Part shown: positions 36,301 to 45,343 of the stretch, piece by piece
How positions within the stretch are numbered: the stretch's first letter is position 1
Layout of the letters: every line of letters begins with the position of its first letter
NCBI GenBank assembly: GCA_030562195.1
Contig: CM060199.1
Coordinates: 40,754,338 to 40,818,337, forward strand
DNA length: 64,000 bases
Direction: 5' to 3'
DNA from: Nipponacmea schrenckii
Taxonomy: Eukaryota > Mollusca > Gastropoda > Lottiidae
The notes under the pieces: generated by a model
What the model was told of the DNA's origin: nothing
Seen by the model: the letters and a program-made list of their open reading frames with translations, nothing else
Database searches by the model: none
Position numbers and translations under genes: made by a program

Positions 36301-39300
36301 GGTTCTGTTATTGTCAGTAAGCTGGTTCTGTTATTGTCAGTAAGCTGGTTCTGTTATTGTCAGTAAGCTGGTTCTGTTATTGTCAGTAAGCTGGTTCTGT
36401 TATTGTCAGTAAGCTGGTTCTGTTATTGACAGGAAGCTGGTTCTGTTATTGTCAGTAAGCTGGTTCTGTTATTGTCAGTAAGCTGATTCTGTTATTGTCA
36501 GTAAGCTGATTCTGTTATTGTCAGTAAGCTGGTTCTGTTATTGTCAGTAAGCTGGTTTTGTTATTGTCGGTAAGCTGGTTCTGTTATTGTCAGTAAGCTG
36601 GCTCTGTTATTGTCGGTAAGCTGGTTCTGTTATTGTCAGTAAGCTGGTTCTGTTATTGTCAGTAAGCTGGTCTGTTATTGTCAGTAAGCTGGCTCTGTTA
36701 TTGTCAGTAAGCTGGCTCTGTTATTGTCAGTAAGCTGGTTCTGTTATTGTCAGTAAGCTGGCTCTGTTATTGTCAGTAAGCTGGCTCTGTTATTGTCAGT
36801 AAGCTGGCTCTGTTATTGTCAGTAAGCTGGCTCTGTTATTGTCAGTAAGCTGGTTCTGTTATTGTCAGTAAGCTGGTTCTGTTATTGTCAGTAAGCTGGC
36901 TCTGTTATTGTCAGTAAGCTGGTTCTGTTATTGTCAGTAAGCTGGCTCTGTTATTGTCAGTAAGCTGGCTCTGTTATTGTCAGTAAGCTGGTTCTGTTAT
37001 TGTCAGTAAGCTGGTTCTGTTATTGTCAGTAAGCTGTTCTGTTATTGTCAGTAAGCTGGTTCTGTTATTGTCAGTAAGCTGGCTCTGTTATTGTCAGTAA
37101 GCTGGTTCTGTTATTGTCAGTAAGCTGGTTCTGTTATTTAGTAAGCTGGTTCTGTTATTGTCAGTAAGCTGGTTCTGTTATTTAGTAAGCTGGTCTGTTA
37201 TTGTCAGTAAGCTGGCTCTGTTATTGTCAGTAAGCTGGTTCTGTTATTGTCGTAAGCTGGTTCTGTTATTTCAGTAAGCTGGTCTGTTATTGTCAGTAAG
37301 CTGGTTCTGTTATTGTCAGTAAGCTGGTTCTGTTATTGTCAGTAAGCTGGTTCTGTTATTGTCAGTAAGCTGGTTCTGTTATTGTCAGTAAGCTGGTTCT
37401 GTTATTGTCAGTAAGCTGGTTCTGTTATTGTCAGTAAGCTGGTTCTGTTATTGTCAGAAGCTGGTTCTGTTATTGTCGGTAAGCTGGTTCTGTTATTGTC
37501 AGTAAGCTGGTTCTGTTATTGTCAGTAAGCTGGTTCTGTTATTGTCAGTAAGCTGGTTCTGTTATTGTCAGTAAGCTGGTTCTGTTATTGTCAGTAAGCT
37601 GGTTCTGTTATTGTCAGTAAGCTGGTTCTGTTATTGTCAGTAAGCTGGTTCTGTTATTGTCAGTAAGCTGGTTCTGTTATTGTCAGTAAGCTGGTTCTGT
37701 TATTGTCAGTAAGCTGGTTCTGTTATTGTCAGTAAGCTGGTTCTGTTATTGTCAGTAAGCTGGTTCTGTTATTGTCAGTAAGCTGGCTCTGTTATTGTCA
37801 GTAAGCTGGTTCTGTTATTGTCAGTAAGCTGGTTCTGTTATTGTCAGTAAGCTGGCTCTGTTATTGTCAGTAAGCTGGTTCTGTTATTGTCAGTAAGCTG
37901 GTTCTGTTATTGTCAGTAAGCTGGTTCTGTTATTGTCAGTAAGCTGGTTCTGTTATTGTCAGTAAGCTGGTTCTGTTATTGTCAGTAAGCTGGTTCTGTT
38001 ATTGTCAGTAAGCTGGTTCTGTTATTGTCAGTAAGCTGGTTCTGTTATTGTCAGTAAGCTGGTTCTGTTATTGTCAGTAAGCTGGTTCTGTTATTGTCAG
38101 TAAGCTGGTTCTGTTATTGTCAGGAAGCTAGTTCTGTTATTGTCAGGGAGCTGGTTCTGTTATTGTCAGGAAGCTGGTTCTGTTATTGTCAGGAAGCTGG
38201 TTCTGTTATTGTCAGGAAGCTGGTTCTGTTATTGTCAGGAAGCTGGTTCTGTTATTGTCAGGGAGCTGATTCTGTTATTGTCAGTAAGCTGGCTCTGTTA
38301 TTGTCAGTAAGCTGGTTCTGTTATTGTCAGTAAGCTGGTTCTGTTATTGTCAGTAAGCTGGTTCTGTTATTGTCAGTAAGCTGGTTCTGTTATTGTCAGG
38401 AAGCTGGTTCTGTTATTGTCAGGAAGCTGGTTCTGTTATTGTCAGGAAGCTGGCCGGTTCTGTTATTGTCAGTAAGCTGGTTCTGTTATTGTCAGTAAGC
38501 TGGTTCTGTTATTGTCAGTAAGCTGGTTCTGTTATTGTCAGTAAGCTGGTTCTGTTATTGTCAATAAGCTGGTTCTGTTATTGTCAGTAAGCTGGTTCTG
38601 TTATTGTCAGTAAGCTGGTTCTGTTATTGTCAGTAAGCTGGTTCTGTTATTGTCAGGAAGCTGGTTCTGTTATTGTCAGTAAGCTGGTTCTGTTATTGTC
38701 AGTAAGCTGGTTCTGTTATTGTCAGTAAGCTGGTTCTGTATTCTAGTGTTGATCTAAGTGTGTAATGTTAGGTTGCTAATATGGTTATCACCAAGACAGA
38801 ATTAAACTTTAAAAATATCAATAGATCATTTCACTTCAAACAATTTCTTATAGCACTGTATTTACATTACACAACATTCCTGTCTGACATTTCAACCAGC
38901 CAAATAGATTTAAAGAAACAACTATATTTTACAAGGATAACAACTAAGGTTCACATGTCTGCAGTGACATGGATCCTTTCTACCAGCTGGTCCTTGGACA
39001 AACCTCTTGGCATTGATCTTCCCAGATTATCCGTACCCATTTACAGCTGGGTGGACTGGAATTATGAATGAAGATAACTAATGCAAGGTCAATGGACTTT
39101 CACACCCCGATCGAGATCAGAACTCAAGTCCGACATTTTCAACGTATCCAAGCAAATGACATCATGACATAAATTAACCAACACTCCAACTGGTTCAGGT
39201 TTCAAGACAATTAACTTGTTGTTTTTATCAGAATCAGAAGAACCCAACCTGACCCTCACAGAAACTATGTAGCCAACCCTTTTTCACTAACTACTGTATT

Positions 39301-42300
39301 CCATTCTGTGTAACTTTGAAAACCAACCCCCCACCCCATTTATATATCCCCACACTCTTATTTTTTATTTCAATCTAGGTAATGAAAAAGCTTAATCATG
39401 ATTCCACAAATGTTCATGGTCTATGGCCCTGTCCTAGTTTAATACCATTAAATCATTCTAAGATATTAATAGAGAATCAGAATCTTCATGTACTGTTATC
39501 TATTATAGATTATAGTCATTAAGAGACACTATTATTACAAACTGTATATTAATGGTATATAGAGCTATAATCCCAGTCAATCATTAAAACAAACATTTAT
39601 CTTTTAAAAACCATTGATTTTTATTCTTGTTTATAAAGTTACCATTGATGAGTCCTAGTTACTTCTTTGTTACACAGATATATAACAACCCTTGGAATAA
39701 TGCCCTTATCCAGTCCCCACCCCATTCTTCATATTTCCTCAAACCTTGGAATAATGCCCTTGTCCAGTCCCCACCCCCATTCTTCATATTTCCTCAAACC
39801 TTGGAATAATGCATTTGTCCAGTCCCCAACCCATTCTTCATATTTCCTAAAACCTTGGAATAATGCCTTTGTCCAGTCCCCACCCCATTCTTCATATTTC
39901 CTAAAACCTTGGAATAATGCCTTTGTCCAGTCCCCACCCCATTCTTCATATTTCCTCAAACCTTGGAATAATGCCTTTGTCCAGTCCCCACCCCATTCTT
40001 CATATTTCCTCAAACCTTGGAATAATGCCCTTGTCCAGTCCCCACCCCATTCTTTATATTTCCTCAAACCTTGGAATAATGCTCTTGTCCCGTCCCAACC
40101 CCCATTCTTCATATTTCCTCAAACCTTGGAATAATGCCTTTGTCCAGTCCCCACCCCATTCTTCATATTTCCTCAAACCTTGAAATAATGCCCTTGTCCA
40201 GTCCCCACCCCCATTCTTCATATTTCCTCAAACCTTGGAATAATGCCCTTGTCCAGTCCCCACCCCATTCTTTATATTTCCTCAAACCTGGGAATAATGC
40301 CCTTGTCCAGTCCCCACCCCCATTTTTCATATTTCCTCAAACCTTGGAATAATACCCTTGTCCAGTCCCCACCCCATTCTTTATATTTCCTCAAACCTTG
40401 GAATAATGCCTTTGTCCAGTCCCCACCCCATTCTTCATATTTCCTCAAACCTTGGAATAATGCCCTTGTCCAGTCCCCATCCCCATTCTTCATATTTCCT
40501 CAAACCTTGGAATAATGCCTTTGTCCAGTCCCCACCCCATTCTTCATATTTCCTAAAACCTTGGAATAATGTCTTTGTCCAGTCCCCGCCCCATTCTTCA
40601 TATTTCCTCAAACCTTGGAATAATGCCCTTGTCCAGTCCCCACCCCATTCTTTATATTTCCTCAAACCTGGGAATAATGCCCTTGTCCAGTCCCCACCCC
40701 CATTTTTCATATTTCCTCAAACCTTGGAATAATGCCCTTGTCCAGTCCCCACCCCATTCTTTATATTTCCTCAAACCTTGGAATAATGCCTTTGTCCAGT
40801 CCCCACCCCATTCTTCATATTTCCTCAAACTTTGGAATAATGCCCTTGTCCAGTCCCAACCCCATTCTTCATATTTCCTCAAACCTTGGAATAATGCCTT
40901 TGTCCAGTCCCCACCCCATTCTTCATATTTCCTAAAACCTTGGAATAATGTCTTTGTCCAGTCCCCGCCCCATTCTTTATATTTCCTCAAACCTTGGAAT
41001 AATGCCCTTGTCCAGTCCCCGCCCCATTCTTCATATTTCCTAAAACCTTGGAATAATGTCTTTGTCCAGTCCCCACCCCATTCTTTATATTTCCTAAAAC
41101 CTTGGAATAATGTCTTTGTCCAGTCCCCACCCCATTCTTTATATTTCCTAAAACCTTGGAATAATGTCTTTGTCCAGTCCCCATCCCCATTCTTCATATT
41201 TCTTTTTTATTTTTTGTCTAAATTTATATGGTAGAATACGTAGAAAGACTTCAGAATAAATTCAAATGCATCCCATTGTCAAAGAAACTCTTCCATCATG
41301 TCCAAAAATTACCTCTTTTCATCATACTTCCTCCAGACCGTGGTAATACAAGTGGGGGAAATCTTGTCCAAACCACACCCCCATTCATCATACTTCCTTG
41401 AGACCTATCTACATGCTTCGACAGTTAGATTTGATGTCTTGACATCCGAGGGAGAGTCAGAAAGAAGTGTAGCATTTTTGTAAAGGACTGCAAACCTTTG
41501 GAGGTGTGGGACATGTCATTCTATTTTTGAAACAGTCAGATCAATAGATTAAGAAATCAACATTTATATACATTTGTTAAATTAAACTGGGTTATTACTG
41601 TAATAAAACAATACTCTATATATTTATTCTAATATATAATCTTATATTATATAACAACCACTTATATACCAGTATTAATAATAACCTAGTGGTCCATACA
41701 ATACACTATCATTAGTATACTGTTATATTGTAAGATTATCTGATTTGAAGTTTTGTATTTCATACAGACCTATTCCAAGTAAATGTCATAATGAATAATG
41801 TAAGGCTAGAAATTAATGCGACAACAAATTAATGCGACACGGGGTATAGAGTCTAAAATGCGGATACAAATTAATGCGATCTGCGATAGGTCACATTTTA
41901 CGCATTCATTGCTATCTCGCAATAATTTGTAGCCTTACAGTATTTTTCTAATCTGGAGTCTTGACAAAGATATTAACTAGTACAAGTATGTAATTAAAAC
42001 TATTAATGCTATAGACCACACTATTACTATTAATTTACTAAGTAGTTTATAATTTGTATATTAATCTATATCGTATAGTAGAGTTCTGATTTGATGCTAT
42101 TTGTAGTTTCGATCATGCTTGATAAGAAAGTAGGATCTTATTGAAACTAGCAGACTTAATAAAGAAATTTGTAATTCATATAAGACTTCTGTGATAACAT
42201 AATGATCAAGTAGATTATTATTGAAACGTAGCAGTATAAATAACAATTTGTAATCTATAAAGACTTCTGTGTTATATACTATAATGATAAGAGAATACTT

Positions 42301-45300
42301 ATTTTTGAAACATAGATCAGTATAATTATATAACAAATTGTATATACTTATTAAGATTCTACTGTGTTATTACTATAATGATAAGAGAATACTTATTGAA
42401 ACATAGCAGTATTAATATAAACAATAGTTGTAATCATAAAGACTTCTCGTGTTATATATATAATGATAAGAGAATACTTATTGAAACATAGCAGTATAAA
42501 TAAACAATAGTTGTAATCTATAAAGACTTCATGTGTTATATATATAATGATAAGAGAATACTTATTGAAACATAGCAGTATAAATAAACAATAGTTGTAA
42601 TCTCATAAAGACTTCTACTGTGTTATATATAATGATAAGAGAATACTTATTGAAACATAGCAGTATTAATAAACAATAGTTGTAATCTATAAAGACTTCT
42701 ACTGTGTTATATATATAATGATAAGAGAATACATTATTGAAACATAGCAGTATTAATAAACAATAGTTGTAATCTATAAAGACTTCTAAAGTGTTATATA
42801 TATAATGATAAGAGATACTTATTGAAACATAGCAGTATTAATAAACAATAGTTGTAATCTATAAAGACTTCTGTGTTATATATATAATGATAAGAGAATA
42901 CTTATTGAAACGTAGCAGTATAAATAAACAATAGTTGTAATCTATAAAGACTTCTGTGTTATATATATAATGATAAGAGGATACTTATTGAAACATGCAG
43001 TATAATAAACAATAGTTGTAATCTATAAAGACTTCTGTGTTATATATATAATGATAAGAGAATACTTATTGAAACATAGCAGTATTAATAAAAAATAGTT
43101 GTAATCTATAAAGACTTCTGTGTTATATATATAATGATAAGAGGATACTTATTGAAACATAGCAGTATAAATAAACAATAGTTGTAATCTATAAAGACTT
43201 CTTCTGTGTTATATATATAATGATAAGAGGATACTTATTGAAACATAGCAGTATAAATAAACAATAGTTGTAATCTATAAAGACTTCTTCTGTGTTATAT
43301 ATATAATGATAAGAGGATACTTATTGAAACATAGCAGTATTAATAAACAATAGTTGTAATCTATAAAGACTTCTGTGTTATATATATAATGATAAGAGGA
43401 TACTTATTGAAACATAGCAGTATTAATAAACAATAGTTGTAATCTATAAAGACTTCTGTGTTATATATATAATGATAAGAGGATACTTATTGAAACATAG
43501 CAGTATTAATAAACAATAGTTGTAATCTATAAAGACTTCTTCTGTGTTATATATATAATGATAAGAGGATACTTATTGAAACATAGCAGTATTAATAAAC
43601 AATAGTTGTAATCTATAAAGACTTCTTCTGTGTTATATATATAATGATAAGAGGATACTTATTGAAACATAGCAGTATTAATAAACAATAGTTGTAATCT
43701 ATAAAGACTTCTTCTGTGTTATATATATAATGATAAGAGGATACTTATTGAAACATAGCAGTATTAATAAACAATAGTTGTAATCTATAAAGACTTCTGT
43801 GTTATATATATAATGATAAGAGGATACTTATTGAAACATAGCAGTATTAATAAACAATAGTTGTAATCCATAAAGAATTCTTCTGTGTTATATATATAAT
43901 GATAAGAGAATACTTATTGAAACGTAGCAGTATAAATAAACAATAGTTGTAATCCATAAAGAATTCTTCTATGTTATATGTACCAACTATTAAACACCAT
44001 TCATGAATCACTTATTAATGCCTTATGATTTAACAACCTTCAAAAAGTGGAGAGAGGGAGGAAGAGAGGGTGGCAGTGAGGGGTGGAGTGCGCCCATTGA
44101 AAGTTTTACCTTGGCAAGTGTTAGAGTGGTTGTCCTTGGCTACTGGAGGAACTAAATATGTCTTATTTTGAATACTGGTATTGATTTTGACTCTTCCCAG
44201 TCAGGTTTCAATCTCTTTACTTAATCCTTTCACAGTTAGTTTAACTTCTAGACTCAATATATCAATTGGTTTTAACAAACTTCTAATCAAACGACTGATA
44301 CTGCTCAATTATTGAACTAATATTGATACCAATATTTCAATAAATAGTACCGGTAATATAAGCTGATAAACTCCCAACATAGATCAATAGTAGTATTTAT
44401 TTCATTATCATAATCTCATGGACCAATTAATTTATTAACTAGAGATTATTGCTACACTTCATTGATTATTATTGACTAATATTACTCGTTTATTAAATTA
44501 AAAAATATCAACTTATACCACTATCAAGGAAAACGTTTCCCTCATAGCACACTGTATGGCGTAAGCTGTCTTTATTAGCCCATTAGGTGAAGAAGGGTAG
44601 GGTGGAAAACTGATAAATCTACTGGGTGCTTTTTAGGGGTGAGGAATACAATTGTCTATTTAGACTAAACTAAGGTTGATAAACTAGAACCAAATCAATA
44701 GAAATTAGAGTGATTGAAAGGTGACAAGTTACTAACTTCTCTATAATAAATCTCAATAAGTTTATTGAAACTCAGTTCATATGGAGTTATTCCAGATCTA
44801 TAAAACCCTGAATTCAAACATCAAACATGTACAGTATGGGGGTGTCTGTCTTCAGTAGCCTATTAGGTGCAGAAGAGTAGGACGTAAAACTCCATTTATG
44901 TCATTTCATTTTCATTTCTAACTAAAAAATAATTTGTGCACCTCTAGTTCTCAACGGTTCAAAACTTACCAAAGTGAAAATCTCCAATCAATAGGTAACT
45001 GTATACCCAGTGTCCCCCCCCACCCCCTCTCTCCTGGACCTTGATTCAATCTACTATTCTAGGTCCTATTTTGGAGTTTACTAGGAGAGAGAAGGGGGTG
45101 GGGGGAGTTGAGATGACAGCTCCTGACAATATATACAATTTCCACTAACAGATCTATTTCTCTACAAGTATAAACCTGTCACAACAATAACAATAAACGT
45201 AAATAACAAGACTATCGCAAGTCAATATTCAACAAAATCATAAACATAGCAATTTAAATGCACGTTCTACTTTCAATTGAATATTTGTAAAAGGATATAA

Positions 45301-45343
45301 ATGGTCGAACACGAACTGCTACTTTCACATTCTCCTCCGTCAT
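21154..45343 (-). CDS. KIF28: KIF28-like kinesin-3 motor with FHA and C2-like domains and C-terminal CAAX box
   Basis: Coding exons, in transcript order: 45343-45299, 35014-34811, 33172-33040, 32474-32395, 32171-32057, 31625-31514, 31240-31133, 30707-30577, 30198-30140, 29633-29573, 29472-29308, 28828-28704, 28032-27866, 27611-27331, 27122-26974, 26322-26185, 25344-25261, 24961-24899, 24743-24597, 23973-23848, 23366-23214, 22952-22872, 22730-22592, 21311-21154. All phases agree; total 1007 aa, the family's usual size. Motor domain about 1-360: [10 protein letters not shown] at 6-15, P-loop GQTGSGKS at 110-117, switch I SSRAH at 229-233, switch II DLAGSE at 262-267. An acidic helical neck follows, then an FHA domain about 470-560, a C2-like region about 745-855 ending in VQIWGKQ, a basic/coiled segment, a Ser-rich linker and a terminal CVLL. 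All introns are GT-AG except the first, which is AT-AC of the U12 type. Known family role: ATP-driven plus-end microtubule transport; KIF28 has been linked to mitochondria. Confidence 0.93.
21353..21550 (+). mobile_element. SINE, 5'-truncated
   Basis: Core and tail of the SINE family (GACAATAAACTGAAGCC, GTGCACGTTAAAGATCCC, GGTGCAGAAGAGTAGGA), inserted in the last KIF28 intron antisense to the gene. Confidence 0.85.
22450..22506 (-). mobile_element. SINE tail fragment, inverted
   Basis: TCCTACTTTTCTGCACCTAA on the plus strand is the inverted SINE tail. Intronic. Confidence 0.65.
23085..23190 (+). mobile_element. 3' part of second interspersed repeat family
   Basis: Contains TCCGACATTTTCAACGTATC followed by CAAGCAAATGA, identical in order to the 3' part of the copy at 38905-39185. 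It ends about 24 bases before a KIF28 exon boundary. Confidence 0.75.
25985..26002 (-). CDS. KIF28: Candidate 18-nt KIF28 microexon
   Basis: Within the intron between the exons 26322-26185 and 25344-25261, an 18-base segment is flanked by TTGATCTAG on its 5' side and GTATAT on its 3' side. It would add six residues (GERADK) in frame between DWDLPK and ERDPF, raising the protein to 1013 aa. It is frame-neutral, so it could be alternatively spliced. Only splice-site fit and frame support it; the polypyrimidine tract is weak. Confidence 0.42.
26370..26595. repeat. Intronic minisatellite, about 50-bp unit
   Basis: Four to five units share AACATAGCATGGGAGCATTT and CATAACATAACATGGAAA. It lies in the KIF28 intron between exons 27122-26974 and 26322-26185. 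Confidence 0.85.
28235..28390. repeat. Diverged copy of the 37-bp KIF28 intronic minisatellite
   Basis: About four irregular units containing CTGTTTCTAGGATATCCTA and ATCTTCTAAC. The same sequence family forms the array at 32590-32955 in another intron of the same gene. Confidence 0.8.
28985..29120 (-). mobile_element. SINE fragment, inverted
   Basis: Inverted 3' half of the SINE (ATGCAATGCCATGCAGTGTG block, then a GTGCACAGCCTGG end). Intronic in KIF28. Confidence 0.75.
31300..31440 (-). mobile_element. SINE fragment, inverted, diverged
   Basis: GAATGAAATGGAGTTTTTCA and ATGCAATGCCATGCAGT followed by GGGAAATTTTGTCA follow the inverted SINE order. Intronic in KIF28. Confidence 0.7.
32590..32955. 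repeat. 37-bp minisatellite in KIF28 intron
   Basis: About ten units of CTTCTAACACTGTTTCTAGG followed by ATATCCTAGTGTCTTAT. It sits in the intron between exons 33172-33040 and 32474-32395. Each unit carries the short palindrome AGGATATCCT. Confidence 0.92.
33158..34523. repeat. 45-bp array copying the KIF28 exon-3 splice acceptor
   Basis: About 30 head-to-tail 45-bp units fill most of the 1638-bp second intron of KIF28. On the gene's strand each unit reads ATCTATATTTAG then CAACGTGTGTTTGATGATA, which is exactly the real exon-3 acceptor (exon start 33172) plus the first 19 coding bases (QRVFDD). The genuine boundary is the last unit of the array; the unit farthest from it ends abruptly in a T-run at 34519-34526. 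Long open frames on both strands are artefacts of the unit length being divisible by three. Confidence 0.96.
35160..35500. repeat. Intronic tandem repeat, about 66-68-bp unit
   Basis: Five units share TTCCTGATGACGGTGTGAGA, ACCACATTGAAATG and AATATTCTAGAAGTA. It starts about 145 bases from the U12 acceptor. Confidence 0.9.
36265..38745. repeat. 23-bp minisatellite, about 107 units
   Basis: GTCAGTAAGCTGGTTCTGTT plus ATT repeated for almost 2.5 kb, with variants GGCTCTG, GGAAGC and occasional one-base deletions. On the KIF28 strand each unit contains TTACTGACAATAACAG, a branch-point-like plus AG pair. The open frame at 38094-38333 is the repeat. Confidence 0.97.
38905..39185 (+). mobile_element. 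Longest copy of second interspersed repeat family
   Basis: Order of blocks: ATTTTACAAGGATAACAAC, GGATCCTTTCTACCAGCTGG, CTTGGCATTGATCTT, CCCATTTACAGCTGGGTGG, then TCCGACATTTTCAACGTATC and CAAGCAAATGACATCATGAC. Partial copies occur at 6228, 23085, 49760, 52500 and 54385. No open frame; type of element unknown. Confidence 0.75.
39680..41205. repeat. 54-bp minisatellite, about 28 units
   Basis: C/T-rich on the plus strand: CCAGTCCCCACCCCATTCTT then CATATTTCCTCAAACCTTGG and a short linker. On the KIF28 strand every unit has GGGGTGGGG, so the transcript is G-run rich. Long open frames on both strands come from the unit length being a multiple of three. Confidence 0.97.
41310..41405. repeat. Diverged outliers of the 54-bp array
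   Basis: Two spaced relatives contain TTCATCATACTTCCT and CTTGTCCAAACCACACCCCC, recognisably the same unit but strongly diverged. They are probably older copies left outside the homogenised array. Confidence 0.65.
41800..41938. mobile_element. MITE-like element in the U12 intron
   Basis: Terminal inverted repeats GTAAGGCTAGAAATTAATGC and its near-complement ending AATTTGTAGCCTTAC define 139 bp. Inside, AAATTAATGCGA occurs three times as direct repeats. No coding capacity and no clear target-site duplication. Confidence 0.68.
42090..43980. repeat. AT-rich array, about 86-bp unit, about 22 units
   Basis: Units contain TTATATATATAATGATAAGA, GGATACTTATTGAAACATAG, CAGTATTAATAAACAATAGT and TGTAATCTATAAAGACTTCT. 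The left end (42090-42480) is much more degenerate than the right. Lies in the KIF28 U12 intron. Confidence 0.94.
44528..44612 (+). mobile_element. SINE tail fragment
   Basis: TTTCCCTCATAGCACACTGT, GTCTTTATTAGCCCATTAGG and GAAGAAGGGTAGGG match the SINE 3' part. In the KIF28 first intron. Confidence 0.75.
44835..44922 (+). mobile_element. SINE tail fragment
   Basis: GTAGCCTATTAGGTGCAGAA followed by GAGTAGGACGTAAAACTCCA, an excellent match to the family tail. In the KIF28 first intron. Confidence 0.8.
45299..45343 (-). CDS. KIF28: KIF28 first coding exon
   Basis: Encodes the 15 residues [15 protein letters not shown], the first beta strand of a kinesin motor. The Met is the natural family start and is preceded by CCAAA. 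The exon ends at the U12 donor. The plus-strand open frame 45301-45483 overlapping it is a shadow. Confidence 0.93.

Larger units (their letters stand above)
35015..45298 (-). other. KIF28: U12-type AT-AC intron (first intron of KIF28), 10.3 kb
   Basis: The intron starts with ATATCCTTTTAC at 45298, the full U12 AT-AC donor consensus. It ends with a branch-point match TTTTCTTAAC (consensus TTCCTTAAC) whose adenosines lie about 11-12 bases before a terminal AC at 35015. Splicing here joins VRVRPF directly to [11 protein letters not shown], the standard start of a kinesin motor, in phase 0. No GT-AG alternative gives this join. The intron contains four tandem arrays and a MITE-like element. Confidence 0.93.

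Noticed and set aside
36265..38745. CRISPR-like regularity of the 23-bp array
   Set aside because: No spacers: units are directly adjacent and near identical, in a eukaryotic intron.
39627..41234. Overlapping open frames up to 221 codons with repeated [18 protein letters not shown] or [16 protein letters not shown]
   Set aside because: 54-bp minisatellite read in several frames; both strands open at once, no start context or splice pattern.
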